Assembly (NCBI RefSeq): GCF_010974825.1
Contig: NZ_JAAILA010000027.1
Span: forward strand, 1 to 51,309
Source: Aeromonas rivipollensis
Lineage (GTDB): Bacteria > Pseudomonadota > Gammaproteobacteria > Enterobacterales > Aeromonadaceae
Length of the DNA: 51,309 bases
Direction of reading: 5' to 3'
Each line of letters begins with the position of its first letter. Positions within the stretch are counted from its first letter, which is position 1. Below the pieces are notes generated by a model. The model did no database searches. It saw only the letters and a program-made list of their open reading frames with translations, and was not told the DNA's origin. Position numbers and translations under genes: made by a program. This document shows positions 1 to 8,484 of this stretch, in pieces.

Positions 1-23
1 CGTAATTGGGACATAGCCATAAG

Positions 24-48
24 AAAAGGCGCCCCTGGCGCCTTTTTC
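24..48. terminator. Bidirectional rho-independent terminator
   Basis: A 9-bp stem (AAAGGCGCC / GGCGCCTTT, loop CCT) has a T run on the plus strand and TTTTCTTAT on the minus strand. It lies just downstream of the DUF1289 gene on the minus strand and probably also ends an unseen gene entering from the left. Confidence 0.75.
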
Positions 49-67
49 GTCTCTGCGGTTTACCCCT

Positions 68-379
68 TCAAGGACGCGCCGCTATGGCCTTGGCCAGACA
101 GCGACGGCACCAGCAGGCGCTCGCCTCGCTCATGGGCAAGGGGGGCAGCTGGCTGCACCAGCAGCGCTCTATGGGTTCACCGGCGGAGACGGCGCAAAAC
201 GCCGGCTCGCCGCATCCCGGGCACTGATGAGTGCTGCGCCTGCCATCCAGCTCGGCCATACGGGCCAGCTGGGCCTCGCTGTCCATGGCGGACCACTGGC
301 CTATCTCGGTCAGGGTACGGCCGCAACCGAGGCAGAGCCCATCCTTGGCCCGGCAGTCGCCGATGCAGGGACTCGGCAC
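68..379 (-). CDS. DUF1289 / cysteine-rich CWC fusion protein
   Basis: This small protein of about 103 residues is cysteine-rich from end to end. The first ~45 residues carry the DUF1289 pattern (PSPCIGDC...GLCLGCGRTLTEI..W). The last ~50 residues match the CWC cysteine-rich family (CPGCG...CWCSQLP...CWCRRCL). Both parts look like small zinc-binding modules; no enzymatic role is known to me. I chose the GTG at 379 because it follows the TAA of the upstream S1-domain gene by one base and DUF1289 proteins normally begin a few residues before PSPC. A TTG at 418 would give a 116-residue form overlapping that gene. The tight junction implies co-transcription with the S1 protein gene. Function unknown. 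Confidence 0.75.
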   Translation of the reverse strand: MPSPCIGDCRAKDGLCLGCGRTLTEIGQWSAMDSEAQLARMAELDGRRSTHQCPGCGEPAFCAVSAGEPIERCWCSQLPPLPMSEASACWCRRCLAKAIAARP

Positions 380-380
380 C

Positions 381-1238
381 TTATTCGCCGTCCTGGGCCG
401 AGCTGGTCTCTGCTGCAACCAGCGTGATGCAGTTGTCTTCGATGACGATCTTGCCCTGCTTGTAGAGCCCGCCTATGGCCTTCTTGAAGGTGCCCTTGCT
501 CATGTTGAACATCTTGTAGATGAGCTCGGGTTCGCTCTTGTCCCCCACCGCCAGACTGCCGCCCTGCTTCTGCAAGCGGGTGAGAATACGGCCGCCGGCA
601 TCATCCATCCGATCCTGCCCCGGTTTTTGCAGGGTCAGGTCCAGCTTGCCATCCTCACGGACCTGCTTGACCCAGGCGGTCAGCGGTCGGCCCGTCATCA
701 AGCGGCCGAACACCTCGTTCTTGAACAGCATGCCGGAGTACTGGCCGTTGACCACTGCCTTGATGCCGAGGGGAGTGTGTTCCCCCGGCAGCGCAGTCAC
801 CTCGTCACCGGCCTTGAAGGGGGGATCGACGCGCAGGAAGCGCTCGAGGCGGCTGGTGCCCACCATGCGTCCCTCGTTGTCCAGCATCAGGTGCACCAGG
901 TAGACATGGCCCACCTGCATCGGCTTGTTCTGCTCGCGGCTTGGCACGAACAGATCCTTTTTCATGCCCCAGTCGAGGAAGGCGCCGATCTTGTTGGCGT
1001 TGACCACCTTGAGGCCAACGATGTCACCCACCATGGCAAAGGGCTTGTCGGTGGTGATCACCGGCTCGCAATCTGCGTCCAGATAGAGAAAGACGGACAC
1101 CTCGCCATCTTCGGCGACGCCTTCCGGCAGCTGACGCTTGGGCAACAGCAGCTCGCCATATTCCCCCGCGGCCAGCCAGGCGCCACGATCTTCGAGCTCG
1201 ACTACGGTGAGGGTGTTCATCTTGCCAATCTGTAACAT
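381..1238 (-). CDS. CvfB/YitL-like S1 RNA-binding domain protein
   Basis: The 285-residue protein has the CvfB-family architecture. An N-terminal OB/S1-like segment (MLQIGKMNTLTVVELEDRGA) is followed by a second S1 domain around residues 65-125 (VGLKVVNANKIGAFLDWGMKKDL) and a third S1-like region. It ends in a winged helix (PELIYKMFNMSKGTFKKAIG) near residues 235-270. Family members bind RNA; in Gram-positive bacteria CvfB influences virulence regulators, while the role in gammaproteobacteria is unclear. The start at 1238 follows an AAGAGA-type ribosome site and removes 30 unlikely N-terminal residues from the longest open frame. The downstream DUF1289/CWC gene is directly abutted, so the two probably form an operon. 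Confidence 0.85.
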   Translation of the reverse strand: MLQIGKMNTLTVVELEDRGAWLAAGEYGELLLPKRQLPEGVAEDGEVSVFLYLDADCEPVITTDKPFAMVGDIVGLKVVNANKIGAFLDWGMKKDLFVPSREQNKPMQVGHVYLVHLMLDNEGRMVGTSRLERFLRVDPPFKAGDEVTALPGEHTPLGIKAVVNGQYSGMLFKNEVFGRLMTGRPLTAWVKQVREDGKLDLTLQKPGQDRMDDAGGRILTRLQKQGGSLAVGDKSEPELIYKMFNMSKGTFKKAIGGLYKQGKIVIEDNCITLVAAETSSAQDGE

Positions 1239-1526
1239 GGTGATCTCTTCTTTCAATATCTGGATGGGCCTGCAGTTCATGGCCCGTAATAATGCGCATC
1301 GCCCCTGTCGTCGGCTGAGGGAGGACAAGGGCTCAGGTTTTTCATGCAGGCGCGCATGTTACCCCAGAGCCGTGACAGGACCTAGTCCCTTGCCCGTCCC
1401 CCCACAGGATTTTCACCTCGGGGCGGCCCCGTACTGGCGATATTAGCAGCACTCGGTCGCCCCTTGGCTGCAAATAACCCCACTTTTAGGTAGACTTCGC
1501 GGCCGTCAAATCCAGAGGAAGCGTCG
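1239..1526. other. Divergent intergenic region
   Basis: These 288 bp separate the minus-strand S1-protein gene from the plus-strand UPF0149-type gene, so they must hold both promoters. I see no coding potential, strong hairpin or recognisable operator. An AGAGGAAG ribosome site precedes the ATG at 1527. Confidence 0.5.
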
Positions 1527-2759
1527 ATGAACCCAGCCACTCGTACCCGTCATCTCAATCAATGGATCCAGAGCCACAGCCAGCAGGACATGAGTTACCC
1601 GGCCCTGCACGGCTTTCTCTGCGCCCGCCTGACGGGGCCGACCGCCCCTGACTGGCAAGATCCCCTGGCCGGGTTGCTGCCCCGTGACGCCGAGCTTGAC
1701 GAGAAGAGTGCCGAGGCGCTGCATCACCTGATCGCCGAGCTGGAGGCCCAGGCCGACGACGCCCAGCTGGTCTTGCCGAGCCAGTGCCGGCTCTCTAACG
1801 AGACCCCAGAGCAGGTATTCGAGCAGAGCCACCCCCTCGGCCAGTGGAGTTACGGCTTCAGTCAGGGTGTAGCCCGCTGGCCCACGCCGACGGATCTGAA
1901 CGATACCGCCACCCGGCACCGCTTCAGCCTGGTGGCCGAGCTCTGCCTGTTCCGTGACAGGCCCATGGCCCAGATGCTGCATCAGGCCGCGGCCAGCGAG
2001 CTGCCCTTCCTGGATTTTTGCAAGCGGCAGCGCCAGCAGATGAAGACGGCCCTCAACCTTCTGCTGACCCTGGATCAGGATGGGGCACGGCATGAAGAAG
2101 AACCGCTTCCCGACAACGAACAGACCCGCCAGTGGCAGCAGTGGTTCGAGCAGGCGGCGCAGTGCCGCGATCCCCTCGCCCGCCTCTCCTGGTTTGACCG
2201 CATCATCGCCGATGCCAGCCCCCTGTTCGACGAGGCCTTCTGGCAACAACACGCAGGCCGCGGCTGGAGCGCCCCCGAGGCCCGCCCACTGATCGCGGCC
2301 CAGGCGGGTCGGGCCGATTGCCTGCTGCGACTGGGGCAGCAGGAGCAGGCCCGCCAGGCATACCTGGCCCTGCTCGACCTTTGTCAGGCCGACGAACCGG
2401 GCTGTCGTCACCCTCTCTCCAGCCTCTATGCCTGGCAAGGGGATTGGGCCGCCCTGCAGGACCTGCTGGTGCGCTTCAATGAAGCCTCCTGCTGGCTGCG
2501 CTACAACAAGGCGCTGATGGTGTTTGCCACCGAAGGCGAGCAGGCGGCGCAGCCCCATCTGGCCGCCGCCCTTGGCGCCAACCCCCATGTGCCCGCCACC
2601 CTGCTGGGCCAGCGCAGGCTGCCCAAGCAGGAACCCCGCCACTGGCAGGGGGGAAGCCGCGACGAGGCTGCGCTCTATGCGCTCCAGAGCCGCGAGGCCT
2701 GGCTTGCTCATAATGCCTTGATCTGGCTGCGTAAAAGTGTAAACAGCAAGGCCAGTTGA
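1527..2759 (+). CDS. UPF0149-like protein with helical repeats
   Basis: The 410-residue protein has an N-terminal region resembling the UPF0149 (YgfB/YecA) fold, with the recognisable segment SYPALHGFLCARLTGP near residues 24-39 and aspartate-rich helices after it. From about residue 250 the sequence becomes helical and TPR-like (RADCLLRLGQQEQARQAYLA, then SLYAWQGDWAALQDLLVRF), suggesting a protein-interaction solenoid. UPF0149 proteins are widespread but poorly characterised. A strong AGAGGAAG ribosome site supports the start. The gene appears monocistronic, with a hairpin and T run after it. The family call rests on a short motif and could be wrong; the C-terminal repeat call is inference. 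Confidence 0.6.
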   Translation: MNPATRTRHLNQWIQSHSQQDMSYPALHGFLCARLTGPTAPDWQDPLAGLLPRDAELDEKSAEALHHLIAELEAQADDAQLVLPSQCRLSNETPEQVFEQSHPLGQWSYGFSQGVARWPTPTDLNDTATRHRFSLVAELCLFRDRPMAQMLHQAAASELPFLDFCKRQRQQMKTALNLLLTLDQDGARHEEEPLPDNEQTRQWQQWFEQAAQCRDPLARLSWFDRIIADASPLFDEAFWQQHAGRGWSAPEARPLIAAQAGRADCLLRLGQQEQARQAYLALLDLCQADEPGCRHPLSSLYAWQGDWAALQDLLVRFNEASCWLRYNKALMVFATEGEQAAQPHLAAALGANPHVPATLLGQRRLPKQEPRHWQGGSRDEAALYALQSREAWLAHNALIWLRKSVNSKAS

Positions 2760-2788
2760 GACCCTGGTTGCCGGATCCGTGACGCAAC

Positions 2789-2810
2789 ACGTGCGCAAAC
2801 GCACATTTTT
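2789..2810 (+). terminator. Rho-independent terminator
   Basis: A short stem (GTGCG / CGCAC, loop CAAA) is followed by ATTTTT, 30 bp after the UPF0149-like gene. The stem is short, so efficiency may be modest. Confidence 0.5.
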
Positions 2811-2909
2811 CTGGTGCCCGTTCAGACAAATGCCCTTGTGTTACGTATCATCAAGGTCAAAGTATCAAGAGAAACTGCACCCGATGCAGCCGCCACAGCA
2901 GGATGTCAT

Positions 2910-3380
2910 ATGTCGAAGATCATAGAGCTGCTCGCGCACTATCCCCCCTATCAGCTGGTCCATGCCGCTGAAATGGTGCGCGATACCTTTGAACAATTTT
3001 ACCAGCAGCGGTACCAGCTGACGGTGCCCCAATGGCGCCTGATGATGGTGCTTGGCCCCCACTACCCCATCAGCCAGAAAGAGCTGGTGGAGGCGAGCGG
3101 AATGGACAAGGTGCGGATCTCCCGCGAGATCCACCGTCTGGTGGAGAAGGGCATTCTGTTCACCGAAAGCAGCGCCCAGGACAAGCGCATCAGTCTGGTC
3201 TCCTTCACCCCGGCGGGGCTCACCCTGTTCCAGCAGCTCAAGACCGAAGCGGGCAGCTGGCAGCACACCCTCACCGACTATCTGCCCGCCGAGGCGCGCC
3301 AGAGCATACGGCAGCATCTGCAAAGCGTGAGCGACGCCATAGAACAACTCCACCTGCTGGACAGCGAGCAACAATCATGA
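2910..3380 (+). CDS. MarR family transcriptional regulator
   Basis: The 156-residue protein has a MarR-type winged helix-turn-helix. LTVPQWRLMMVLG begins the core, SQKELVEASGMDKVRISREI is the helix-turn-helix, and DKRISLVSFTPAGLTLF forms the wing and the start of the dimerisation helix. MarR proteins are dimeric repressors that usually release DNA on binding small phenolic or oxidised ligands. The start at 2910 is chosen because it follows an AGGA ribosome site; the longer frame back to 2814 adds a low-complexity leader. Its TGA overlaps the ATG of the DUF4250 gene in an ATGA junction, so the two are translationally coupled. The regulatory target is unknown. Confidence 0.9.
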   Translation: MSKIIELLAHYPPYQLVHAAEMVRDTFEQFYQQRYQLTVPQWRLMMVLGPHYPISQKELVEASGMDKVRISREIHRLVEKGILFTESSAQDKRISLVSFTPAGLTLFQQLKTEAGSWQHTLTDYLPAEARQSIRQHLQSVSDAIEQLHLLDSEQQS

Positions 3381-3565
3381 CACTGACCCGCTTTGCCACC
3401 ATGGACATCAACATGCTGCTGAGCCTGGTCAACATGCAGCTTCGTGATCATTACGCCGATCTGGACGATCTCTGCCGGGCGCAGGATCTCGACAAGGAGG
3501 CCCTGACTGCGCGGCTGGCCAGCGGCGATTTCCACTACCAGCCTGATCAAAAGCAGTTCAGATAG
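3377..3565 (+). CDS. DUF4250 domain-containing protein
   Basis: This 62-residue protein matches the DUF4250 family along its whole length: MDINMLLSLVNMQLRDHYADL near the N-terminus, LDDLCRAQDLDKEALTARL in the middle, and YQPDQKQFR at the end. The ATG lies within the stop codon of the MarR gene (ATGA overlap), which fixes the start and implies coupled translation. No function is established for the family. Its shape (short, acidic helical protein) does not suggest an enzyme. Linkage to the MarR gene suggests a shared physiological role, but that is inference. Confidence 0.85.
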   Translation: MTLTRFATMDINMLLSLVNMQLRDHYADLDDLCRAQDLDKEALTARLASGDFHYQPDQKQFR

Positions 3566-3726
3566 GGATCCGGATCACAAGCTGTCTCGTGGCGCTGGCC
3601 GTGGCGGCAAAAACTGCTAAGGTGAGAGGCAACCCCGCTGGACCCTGGGCCTGAGGTATGGATACATCAGGCTGTCACAGACGGCGGTTAGCCTTAATTT
3701 GCTCACCATCAGCCAAGGACGACACC

Positions 3727-3903
3727 ATGATCCTGACCCGACAGACCAGCCTGATCATCATCAGCGCCCTCTTCACGATCGGCCTCTTCTCCCCTCATCT
3801 GCCCCAGAGTACAGAGCAGTGGCTCAGCAGCCTGCTGCTGGGATCCCTGGTGGCGGTCTGCCTGCTGGTCGGCAGCGGCTGCCGTCGCTTCATCTGGGAT
3901 TGA
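3727..3903 (+). CDS. Small two-helix membrane protein
   Basis: The 58-residue protein has two hydrophobic stretches (SLIIISALFTIGLF and SSLLLGSLVAVCLLVGSGC) separated by a short polar loop, then a basic C-terminus (CRRFIWD). The ATG at 3727 follows an AAGGA ribosome site; a frame reaching back to 3658 lacks one. I do not recognise a named family. It sits alone between the MarR/DUF4250 pair and azoR, with its own ~160-bp upstream region and a strong terminator after it, so it is probably transcribed by itself. Confidence 0.6.
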   Translation: MILTRQTSLIIISALFTIGLFSPHLPQSTEQWLSSLLLGSLVAVCLLVGSGCRRFIWD

Positions 3904-3925
3904 AGATTGGCGTCTCTGCCATCTG

Positions 3926-3963
3926 AAAACAACAACGCAGCCTGATGGCTGCGTTGTTGTTTC
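3926..3963. terminator. Long bidirectional terminator hairpin
   Basis: A near-perfect 16-bp stem spans 3927-3962, with loop TGAT. It lies between the converging small membrane protein gene and azoR and can end transcription from both sides. Confidence 0.85.
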
Positions 3964-3995
3964 TGGACCTGGGTGAGCAGGCAAGCGTCACGGCA

Positions 3996-4583
3996 TCAGT
4001 ATGCCAGGGTTTCCAGCTGCTCCTTGGCCTGCTCTATGCCCTTGGCCTGTGCCTCGGGACCCATGCCCATGCCCTCGGCGTAGATGAAGTCCACCTCGTT
4101 GATGCCGATGAAGCCCAGCACGGTGCGCATGTAAGGGGTCACCAGATCGGTAGGGTTACCCAGGTGCAGGCCGCCGCGGGGGCTGACCACCAGGGCGCGG
4201 GTGTTCTCCACCAGGCCGACCGGACCGGTCTCGGTGTAGCGGAAGGTCACGCCGGCACGGGCCACCAGATCGATCCAGTTCTTCAGCTGGGTCGGGATGT
4301 TGAAGTTATACATGGGGGCCGCAATGATCACCAGATCGCTCGCCTTGAGCTCGGCCACCAGCTCGTCGGACTGAGCCAGCACGGCCAGCTGACGCTCGTT
4401 CAGGTTTTCACCGCCGCGCAGCCCCATGGCCAGCTCGCCGTCGAGCACCGGCAGGTTCAGGGTTGCCAGATCACGCACGGTGACGCTGTCACCCTGGCGT
4501 TCGGCCAGGTAGCCGTCGATCAGGGCGTTGGATTGGGAATACTGGCCCAGGATACTGGACTTGAGAACGAGGATATTGGCCAT
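3996..4583 (-). CDS. azoR: FMN-dependent NADH-azoreductase
   Basis: The 195-residue protein matches AzoR, a cytoplasmic flavodoxin-fold enzyme that uses FMN and NADH to reduce azo compounds and quinones. Diagnostic segments are the N-terminal phosphate-binding strand and loop ([19 protein letters not shown]), [23 protein letters not shown] in the middle, and [11 protein letters not shown] with [17 protein letters not shown] towards the C-terminus. Length equals the family norm of about 200. The ATG at 4583 follows a GGAG ribosome site; 18 further codons upstream are not needed. It is divergent from the EamA transporter across about 190 bp, where an AT-rich segment could house both promoters. 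Confidence 0.95.
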   Translation of the reverse strand: MANILVLKSSILGQYSQSNALIDGYLAERQGDSVTVRDLATLNLPVLDGELAMGLRGGENLNERQLAVLAQSDELVAELKASDLVIIAAPMYNFNIPTQLKNWIDLVARAGVTFRYTETGPVGLVENTRALVVSPRGGLHLGNPTDLVTPYMRTVLGFIGINEVDFIYAEGMGMGPEAQAKGIEQAKEQLETLAY

Positions 4584-4772
4584 GGTGAAACTCCATTTGG
4601 TTGTCGGTTGAACAGCTGTGCTGTCGATGGAGGTCACTATAAAGATTGAGGTTCAAGGCGGATAGCGAAAATAGATGCTCAAGTTATTCAAATATTTTGA
4701 TGCTTGTGCACTTAGTCGCCAGCGAGGTACTCAGCAAGCACCCCGGCCTTGGCAGAACAAACGATTGCCGTT

Positions 4773-5699
4773 ATGATCCGCCGCACTTTTTTCAGTGACC
4801 CGGATCCCATGGCACCCTCCCGCAGGCACTCCCCCTTTGCCGGCGCCGTCTGGATGATGGTGGCAGGCCTCTGCTTTGCCGCCGTCAACAGCCTGAGCCA
4901 GTATGTCAGCTTCAAGCTCGGCCTCCCCTCGACCCAGGTCGCCTTTCACCAGTATCTGGTCGCCCTGATCTGCCTGCTGCCCTGGCTCGTTCGCCACGGC
5001 CTGCGCCAATCCCTGATGACCAACCAGCTGCGGCTGCACCTGCTGCGGGTCGCCCTGGCGGTCATCGGCATCCAGTTCTGGCTCTGGGCGCTGGCGGTGC
5101 CCGTGCCCATCTGGCAGGGCATAGCGCTCTTGATGACCTCCCCCCTGTTTGCCACCTTAGGGTCGGCCTTGCTGCTCAAGGAGCAGGTGAGCCGGGCGCG
5201 CATCCTGGCTACCCTGGCGGGCTTTGTCGGGGCCATGCTGATCCTGGCTCCCTGGACCGATGACTTCAGCTGGGCCTCCCTGCTGCCAGTGGCGGCCGCC
5301 CTGTTCTGGGCCGGCTACTCCCTGCTGGTGCGCTATCAGGCGGCGAGCGAATCGTCCCACACCATAGTGGTCTACCTGCTCATCTTCAGCACCCCCTTCA
5401 ACGCCATGCTGGCCCTGCCCGAATGGCAGTGGCCGAGCGAAACCCAGTGGCTGCTGGTGGCGGTCTCAGGGGTGCTGTCGGCGTTGGCCCAGATGTCCAT
5501 CGCCCGCGCCTACAGCGTGGCCGAGGCCTCCTTCGTGCAACCCTTTGACTTTGCCAAGCTGCCCATGAACGTACTGGCGGGTTGGCTGGTATTTGGCTGG
5601 GCGCCCCCCGGCCGATTGTGGCTCGGCGCTGCCATCATCATAGGCGCCATCACACTGCTGACCCATCTGGAGCAGCGCGCCCACAAATCCGTTTCCTGA
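4773..5699 (+). CDS. EamA/DMT family transporter
   Basis: The ~308-residue protein has ten predicted membrane helices arranged as two EamA repeats, for example [20 protein letters not shown] and [20 protein letters not shown] in the first half. The second half ends with a helix [18 protein letters not shown]. Members export metabolites or drugs across the inner membrane; the substrate cannot be told from sequence. The start is uncertain: the ATG at 4773 is used here, while the ATG at 4809 (MAPSRRHSP) lies closer to the first helix. Neither has a convincing ribosome site. It is divergent from azoR, and a terminator overlaps its stop codon. Confidence 0.85.
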   Translation: MIRRTFFSDPDPMAPSRRHSPFAGAVWMMVAGLCFAAVNSLSQYVSFKLGLPSTQVAFHQYLVALICLLPWLVRHGLRQSLMTNQLRLHLLRVALAVIGIQFWLWALAVPVPIWQGIALLMTSPLFATLGSALLLKEQVSRARILATLAGFVGAMLILAPWTDDFSWASLLPVAAALFWAGYSLLVRYQAASESSHTIVVYLLIFSTPFNAMLALPEWQWPSETQWLLVAVSGVLSALAQMSIARAYSVAEASFVQPFDFAKLPMNVLAGWLVFGWAPPGRLWLGAAIIIGAITLLTHLEQRAHKSVS

Positions 5700-5725
5700 G
5701 GTACGCCATGCGTGCCTCTTTTTTT
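5698..5725 (+). terminator. Rho-independent terminator
   Basis: A 9-bp stem (GAGGTACGC / GCGTGCCTC, one G-U pair, loop CAT) is followed by seven T residues. It starts inside the stop codon of the EamA gene and insulates purT. Confidence 0.8.
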
Positions 5726-5772
5726 ACTCACTCGGGTCAGCAACCCTGACCATGGACATCAGGAGAGATCAG

Positions 5773-6951
5773 ATGTTTGGAACTGCCACCCGCCCCGGCG
5801 CCACCCGTGCCCTGCTGCTCGGCTCAGGCGAACTCGGCAAGGAAGTCGCCATCGAGCTGCAACGCCTTGGCATAGAAGTGATCGCCGCCGACCGCTACGC
5901 CCACGCCCCCGCCATGCAGGTCGCCCACGCCGCCCAGGTGCTGGACATGCTCGATGGCGCCGCCCTGCGCGCCTTGGTGGCCGAGGTCAAGCCCGACCTC
6001 ATCATCCCCGAGATTGAAGCCATCGCCACCGATACCCTGGCAGAGCTTGAGCAGGAAGGAGTCAGGGTCGTGCCCAACGCCCGCGCCACCCAGCTCACCA
6101 TGAACCGGGAGGGGATCCGCCGGCTCGCCGCCGAAGAGCTCGGCCTCCCCACCTCCTCCTACCGCTTCGCCCAGAGCAAGGAGGAGTTCATTGCCGCTGT
6201 CGAGGCCATAGGCCTGCCCTGTGTGGTGAAACCCGTGATGAGCTCGTCCGGCAAGGGCCAGAGCCTGCTGCGGGATCTCGCCAAGCTGGACGAGAGCTGG
6301 ACCTATGCCCAGGAGGGGGGCCGCGCCGGCCGTGGCAAGGTGATAGTCGAAGGCTTCGTCCCCTTCGAGTACGAGATAACCTTGCTCACTGTGCGCGCCG
6401 TGGACGGCATCCACTTCTGCGATCCCATAGGCCATCGTCAGGAAGACGGTGACTACCGCGAATCCTGGCAGCCCCAGGCGATGAGCGAGCTGGCGCTGGC
6501 CCGCGCCAAGGAGGTCGCCGCCAAGGTGGTCGAGGCCCTGGGTGGCCATGGCCTGTTCGGGGTGGAGCTCTTCATCAAGGGTGACGAGGTGTGGTTCAGC
6601 GAGGTCTCTCCCCGCCCTCACGACACCGGCATGGTGACCCTGATCTCTCAGGATCTCTCCGAGTTCGCCCTGCACGTGCGCGCCATCCTGGGGCTGCCGG
6701 TCGGCACCATCACCCAGTTCGGGCCGAGTGCCTCCGCCGTGGTGCTGCGCGATGGCCACAGCCAGAATATCCGCTATCAGGGGGTTGCCGAGGCGCTGGC
6801 CCTGGTGCCGGGCGCCCAGCTGCGTCTCTTTGGCAAGCCCGAGATCGCCGGTCGCCGTCGTCTCGGTGTGGCGCTGGCCCGTGGGCAAGGGTGCGAAGAG
6901 GCGGTGGAAAAGGCCAAGGCGGTCGCCGCCCGGGTCGAGGTGCTCTTCTAG
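5773..6951 (+). CDS. purT: Formate-dependent phosphoribosylglycinamide formyltransferase 2
   Basis: The 392-residue protein has the exact length of E. coli PurT. It uses ATP and formate to convert GAR to FGAR in purine synthesis. It is an ATP-grasp protein: [19 protein letters not shown] forms the N-terminal nucleotide-fold loop, [11 protein letters not shown] follows, [14 protein letters not shown] is the ATP-grasp loop, and [15 protein letters not shown] is the metal/substrate segment. The ATG at 5773 follows AGGAGAGATC. No PurR operator of good quality is seen upstream. It is probably monocistronic; a short GC-rich hairpin follows. Confidence 0.97.
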   Translation: MFGTATRPGATRALLLGSGELGKEVAIELQRLGIEVIAADRYAHAPAMQVAHAAQVLDMLDGAALRALVAEVKPDLIIPEIEAIATDTLAELEQEGVRVVPNARATQLTMNREGIRRLAAEELGLPTSSYRFAQSKEEFIAAVEAIGLPCVVKPVMSSSGKGQSLLRDLAKLDESWTYAQEGGRAGRGKVIVEGFVPFEYEITLLTVRAVDGIHFCDPIGHRQEDGDYRESWQPQAMSELALARAKEVAAKVVEALGGHGLFGVELFIKGDEVWFSEVSPRPHDTGMVTLISQDLSEFALHVRAILGLPVGTITQFGPSASAVVLRDGHSQNIRYQGVAEALALVPGAQLRLFGKPEIAGRRRLGVALARGQGCEEAVEKAKAVAARVEVLF

Positions 6952-7000
6952 AGCGCATTCTTTGTCACGTAAAAACAAACGTTTATCTGCGTGATCCGGC

Positions 7001-7026
7001 GCAAGGGGCGGGCTTCTGCCCCTTTT
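7001..7026 (+). terminator. Probable terminator after purT
   Basis: A 7-bp stem (AAGGGGC / GCCCCTT) is followed by a short T tract. It lies between purT and hxpB. It is weaker than the other terminators in the window. Confidence 0.45.
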
Positions 7027-7079
7027 CCATTGAGGCGTCGGGCTTATAATCCCCCCTTCACCTATGTCAGGAGTACAAG

Positions 7080-7739
7080 ATGTTAACTGCCGTGATCTTC
7101 GATATGGATGGTGTTCTGATCGACTCGGAACCCTTTTGGCAACGGGCCCAGATGGCCGTCTTCTCCGAGCTGGGCCACTTCCACACCGAGGAAGACTGCA
7201 ACTCCACCATAGGGGTGCGCATCGATCAGCTGGTGGCCCACTGGTATCGCCTGCGTCCCTGGAGCGGCCCGACCCAGGAAGAGGTGGTGCAACGCATCCT
7301 GGATCAGGTGATAGCACTCATCCTGCAGGAAGGTCAGGCCAAGGAGGGCGTGTTGGAGGCCCTCTCCCTCATCGAGGCCCGTGGTCTCAAGATTGGCCTG
7401 GCCACCTCTTCCCCCTTCACCATGGTGGAGGCTGTGCTCGGCAAGCTCGGCATCCAGGATCGCTTCATGGCGGTCCACTCCGCCGAGGTGGAGCGCTTTG
7501 GCAAGCCCCACCCGGACGTCTATATCCACGCCGCCGAGAAGCTGGGCGTCGAACCTGTGCACTGTCTGGCCATCGAGGACAGCTTCACCGGCCTGCTGGC
7601 GGCCAAGGCGGCGTCCATGCAGGCGCTGATAGTGCCGGACCCGGCGCTGGTGGGCGACCCCCGTCTGGCCATCGCCGATCACCAGCTGCGTTCGCTGGCC
7701 GAACTGGATGCAGACATGCTGGCCCGCTGGGTGGGGTGA
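7080..7739 (+). CDS. hxpB: Hexitol phosphatase HxpB (HAD family)
   Basis: The 219-residue protein is a HAD-superfamily phosphatase closely resembling E. coli HxpB (YniC), which dephosphorylates 2-deoxyglucose-6-phosphate, mannitol-1-phosphate and sorbitol-6-phosphate. Motif I is FDMDGVLIDSE near residues 7-17, motif II is LATSSP, and motifs III/IV are GKPHPDVYIHAAEKLG and AIEDSFTGLLAAKAA. The cap domain lies between motifs I and II, as in subclass IA enzymes. The ATG at 7080 follows TCAGGAG. It has its own upstream interval after purT. The exact substrate range is inferred from the family. Confidence 0.9.
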   Translation: MLTAVIFDMDGVLIDSEPFWQRAQMAVFSELGHFHTEEDCNSTIGVRIDQLVAHWYRLRPWSGPTQEEVVQRILDQVIALILQEGQAKEGVLEALSLIEARGLKIGLATSSPFTMVEAVLGKLGIQDRFMAVHSAEVERFGKPHPDVYIHAAEKLGVEPVHCLAIEDSFTGLLAAKAASMQALIVPDPALVGDPRLAIADHQLRSLAELDADMLARWVG

Positions 7740-7893
7740 ATCCGCACGGAACCAGGGGTGCGCCGGATCAGACCTTAGGGGCTAGGCGCATCCCCTGATC
7801 CCTGTCATAAACGTGCGCCCGCTCGCGGTTGCGCCGCCTCTTGCCGACTAGAATCAGGGGAAAGAGGCGGCCAGTCGGCCCCAGGAGGTCACC

Positions 7894-8097
7894 ATGATCG
7901 AGTACACCAGCAAGCGCATCGTCTGCCCCCACTGCGGCCACCACACCCGGGTCGAGCTGGATGCCAGCCAGGGGGATCAGGAGTTCTACGAGGACTGCAT
8001 GGCCTGTTGCAATCCGATCCACCTGCGGTTGCACCGGGACGAAGCCCGCGACTGTTTGCAGCTGTTTGTGGATGCGGACGACGAGCAGATGTTCTGA
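7894..8097 (+). CDS. CPXCG-motif cysteine-rich protein
   Basis: The 67-residue protein carries two CxxC knuckles: CPHC at residues 11-14 and CMAC at 35-38. This fits a small rubredoxin-like zinc ribbon, followed by an acidic tail (DADDEQMF). It matches the family annotated as CPXCG motif-containing cysteine-rich proteins, which has no known biochemical role. A strong GGAGG ribosome site precedes the ATG. It appears to stand alone. Confidence 0.88.
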   Translation: MIEYTSKRIVCPHCGHHTRVELDASQGDQEFYEDCMACCNPIHLRLHRDEARDCLQLFVDADDEQMF

Positions 8098-8484
8098 TTG
8101 CCTTTCGCTGACCAGGCAAGCGAGGGGGACTGGGGCGACGCCATGCCGCCCATCCCCTGCTTGCTTCTCCCCAGATGCCTGAGTCCCTCCCCTTCGCGGC
8201 ACATTCCCTCATAAAGAAAAGCCCCTCGGAGAACCTCAAATCATCCTGAAGTTCGCCAAGGGGCCTTGTCTCTTATGTGATGGTTGTCGGCTCATGGATG
8301 TGCCAGACACAAGAAGTGTAGGCACGGTTTCATCCTTAGGCCAGCCTCTGAAGCTCAGGCTCCGTAAGCCAGGGTTGGCTGCCACACAAGGGATGGCGTT
8401 CTGCCCGAAGCCTCACCTCATATTCACGAGACAGAACAGGGCCCCCTGCTGCGGACCCTGCTTGAGATGGCGGACTTGGGCGGA
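8098..8484. other. Gene-free interval between CPXCG gene and ribE
   Basis: About 390 bp lie between converging genes. The only clear element is the imperfect hairpin at 8214-8264. The rest shows no coding potential on either strand beyond shadow frames of ribE. Confidence 0.5.
8214..8264 (-). terminator. Imperfect long-stem terminator
   Basis: The arms GCCCCTCGGAGAAC (8221-8234) and GTTCGCCAAGGGGC (8251-8264) pair with a few mismatches. On the minus strand the stem is followed by TTTTCTTTAT, so it could end transcription coming from ribE about 220 bp away. Confidence 0.5.

Noticed and set aside
231..1235. Long plus-strand open frame over the S1-protein gene
   Set aside because: It is antisense to a well-supported family protein; high GC content gives long open shadow frames throughout this window.
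1506..2804. 432-codon minus-strand frame opposite the UPF0149-like gene
   Set aside because: It has low-complexity composition typical of an antisense shadow, and the plus strand has a good ribosome site and recognisable segments.
6973..6988. PurR-like sequence (AAACAAACGTTTATCT)
   Set aside because: It matches the core CAAACG-TTT but lies after purT and before hxpB, with two mismatches in conserved positions. No purine gene follows, so it is probably chance.
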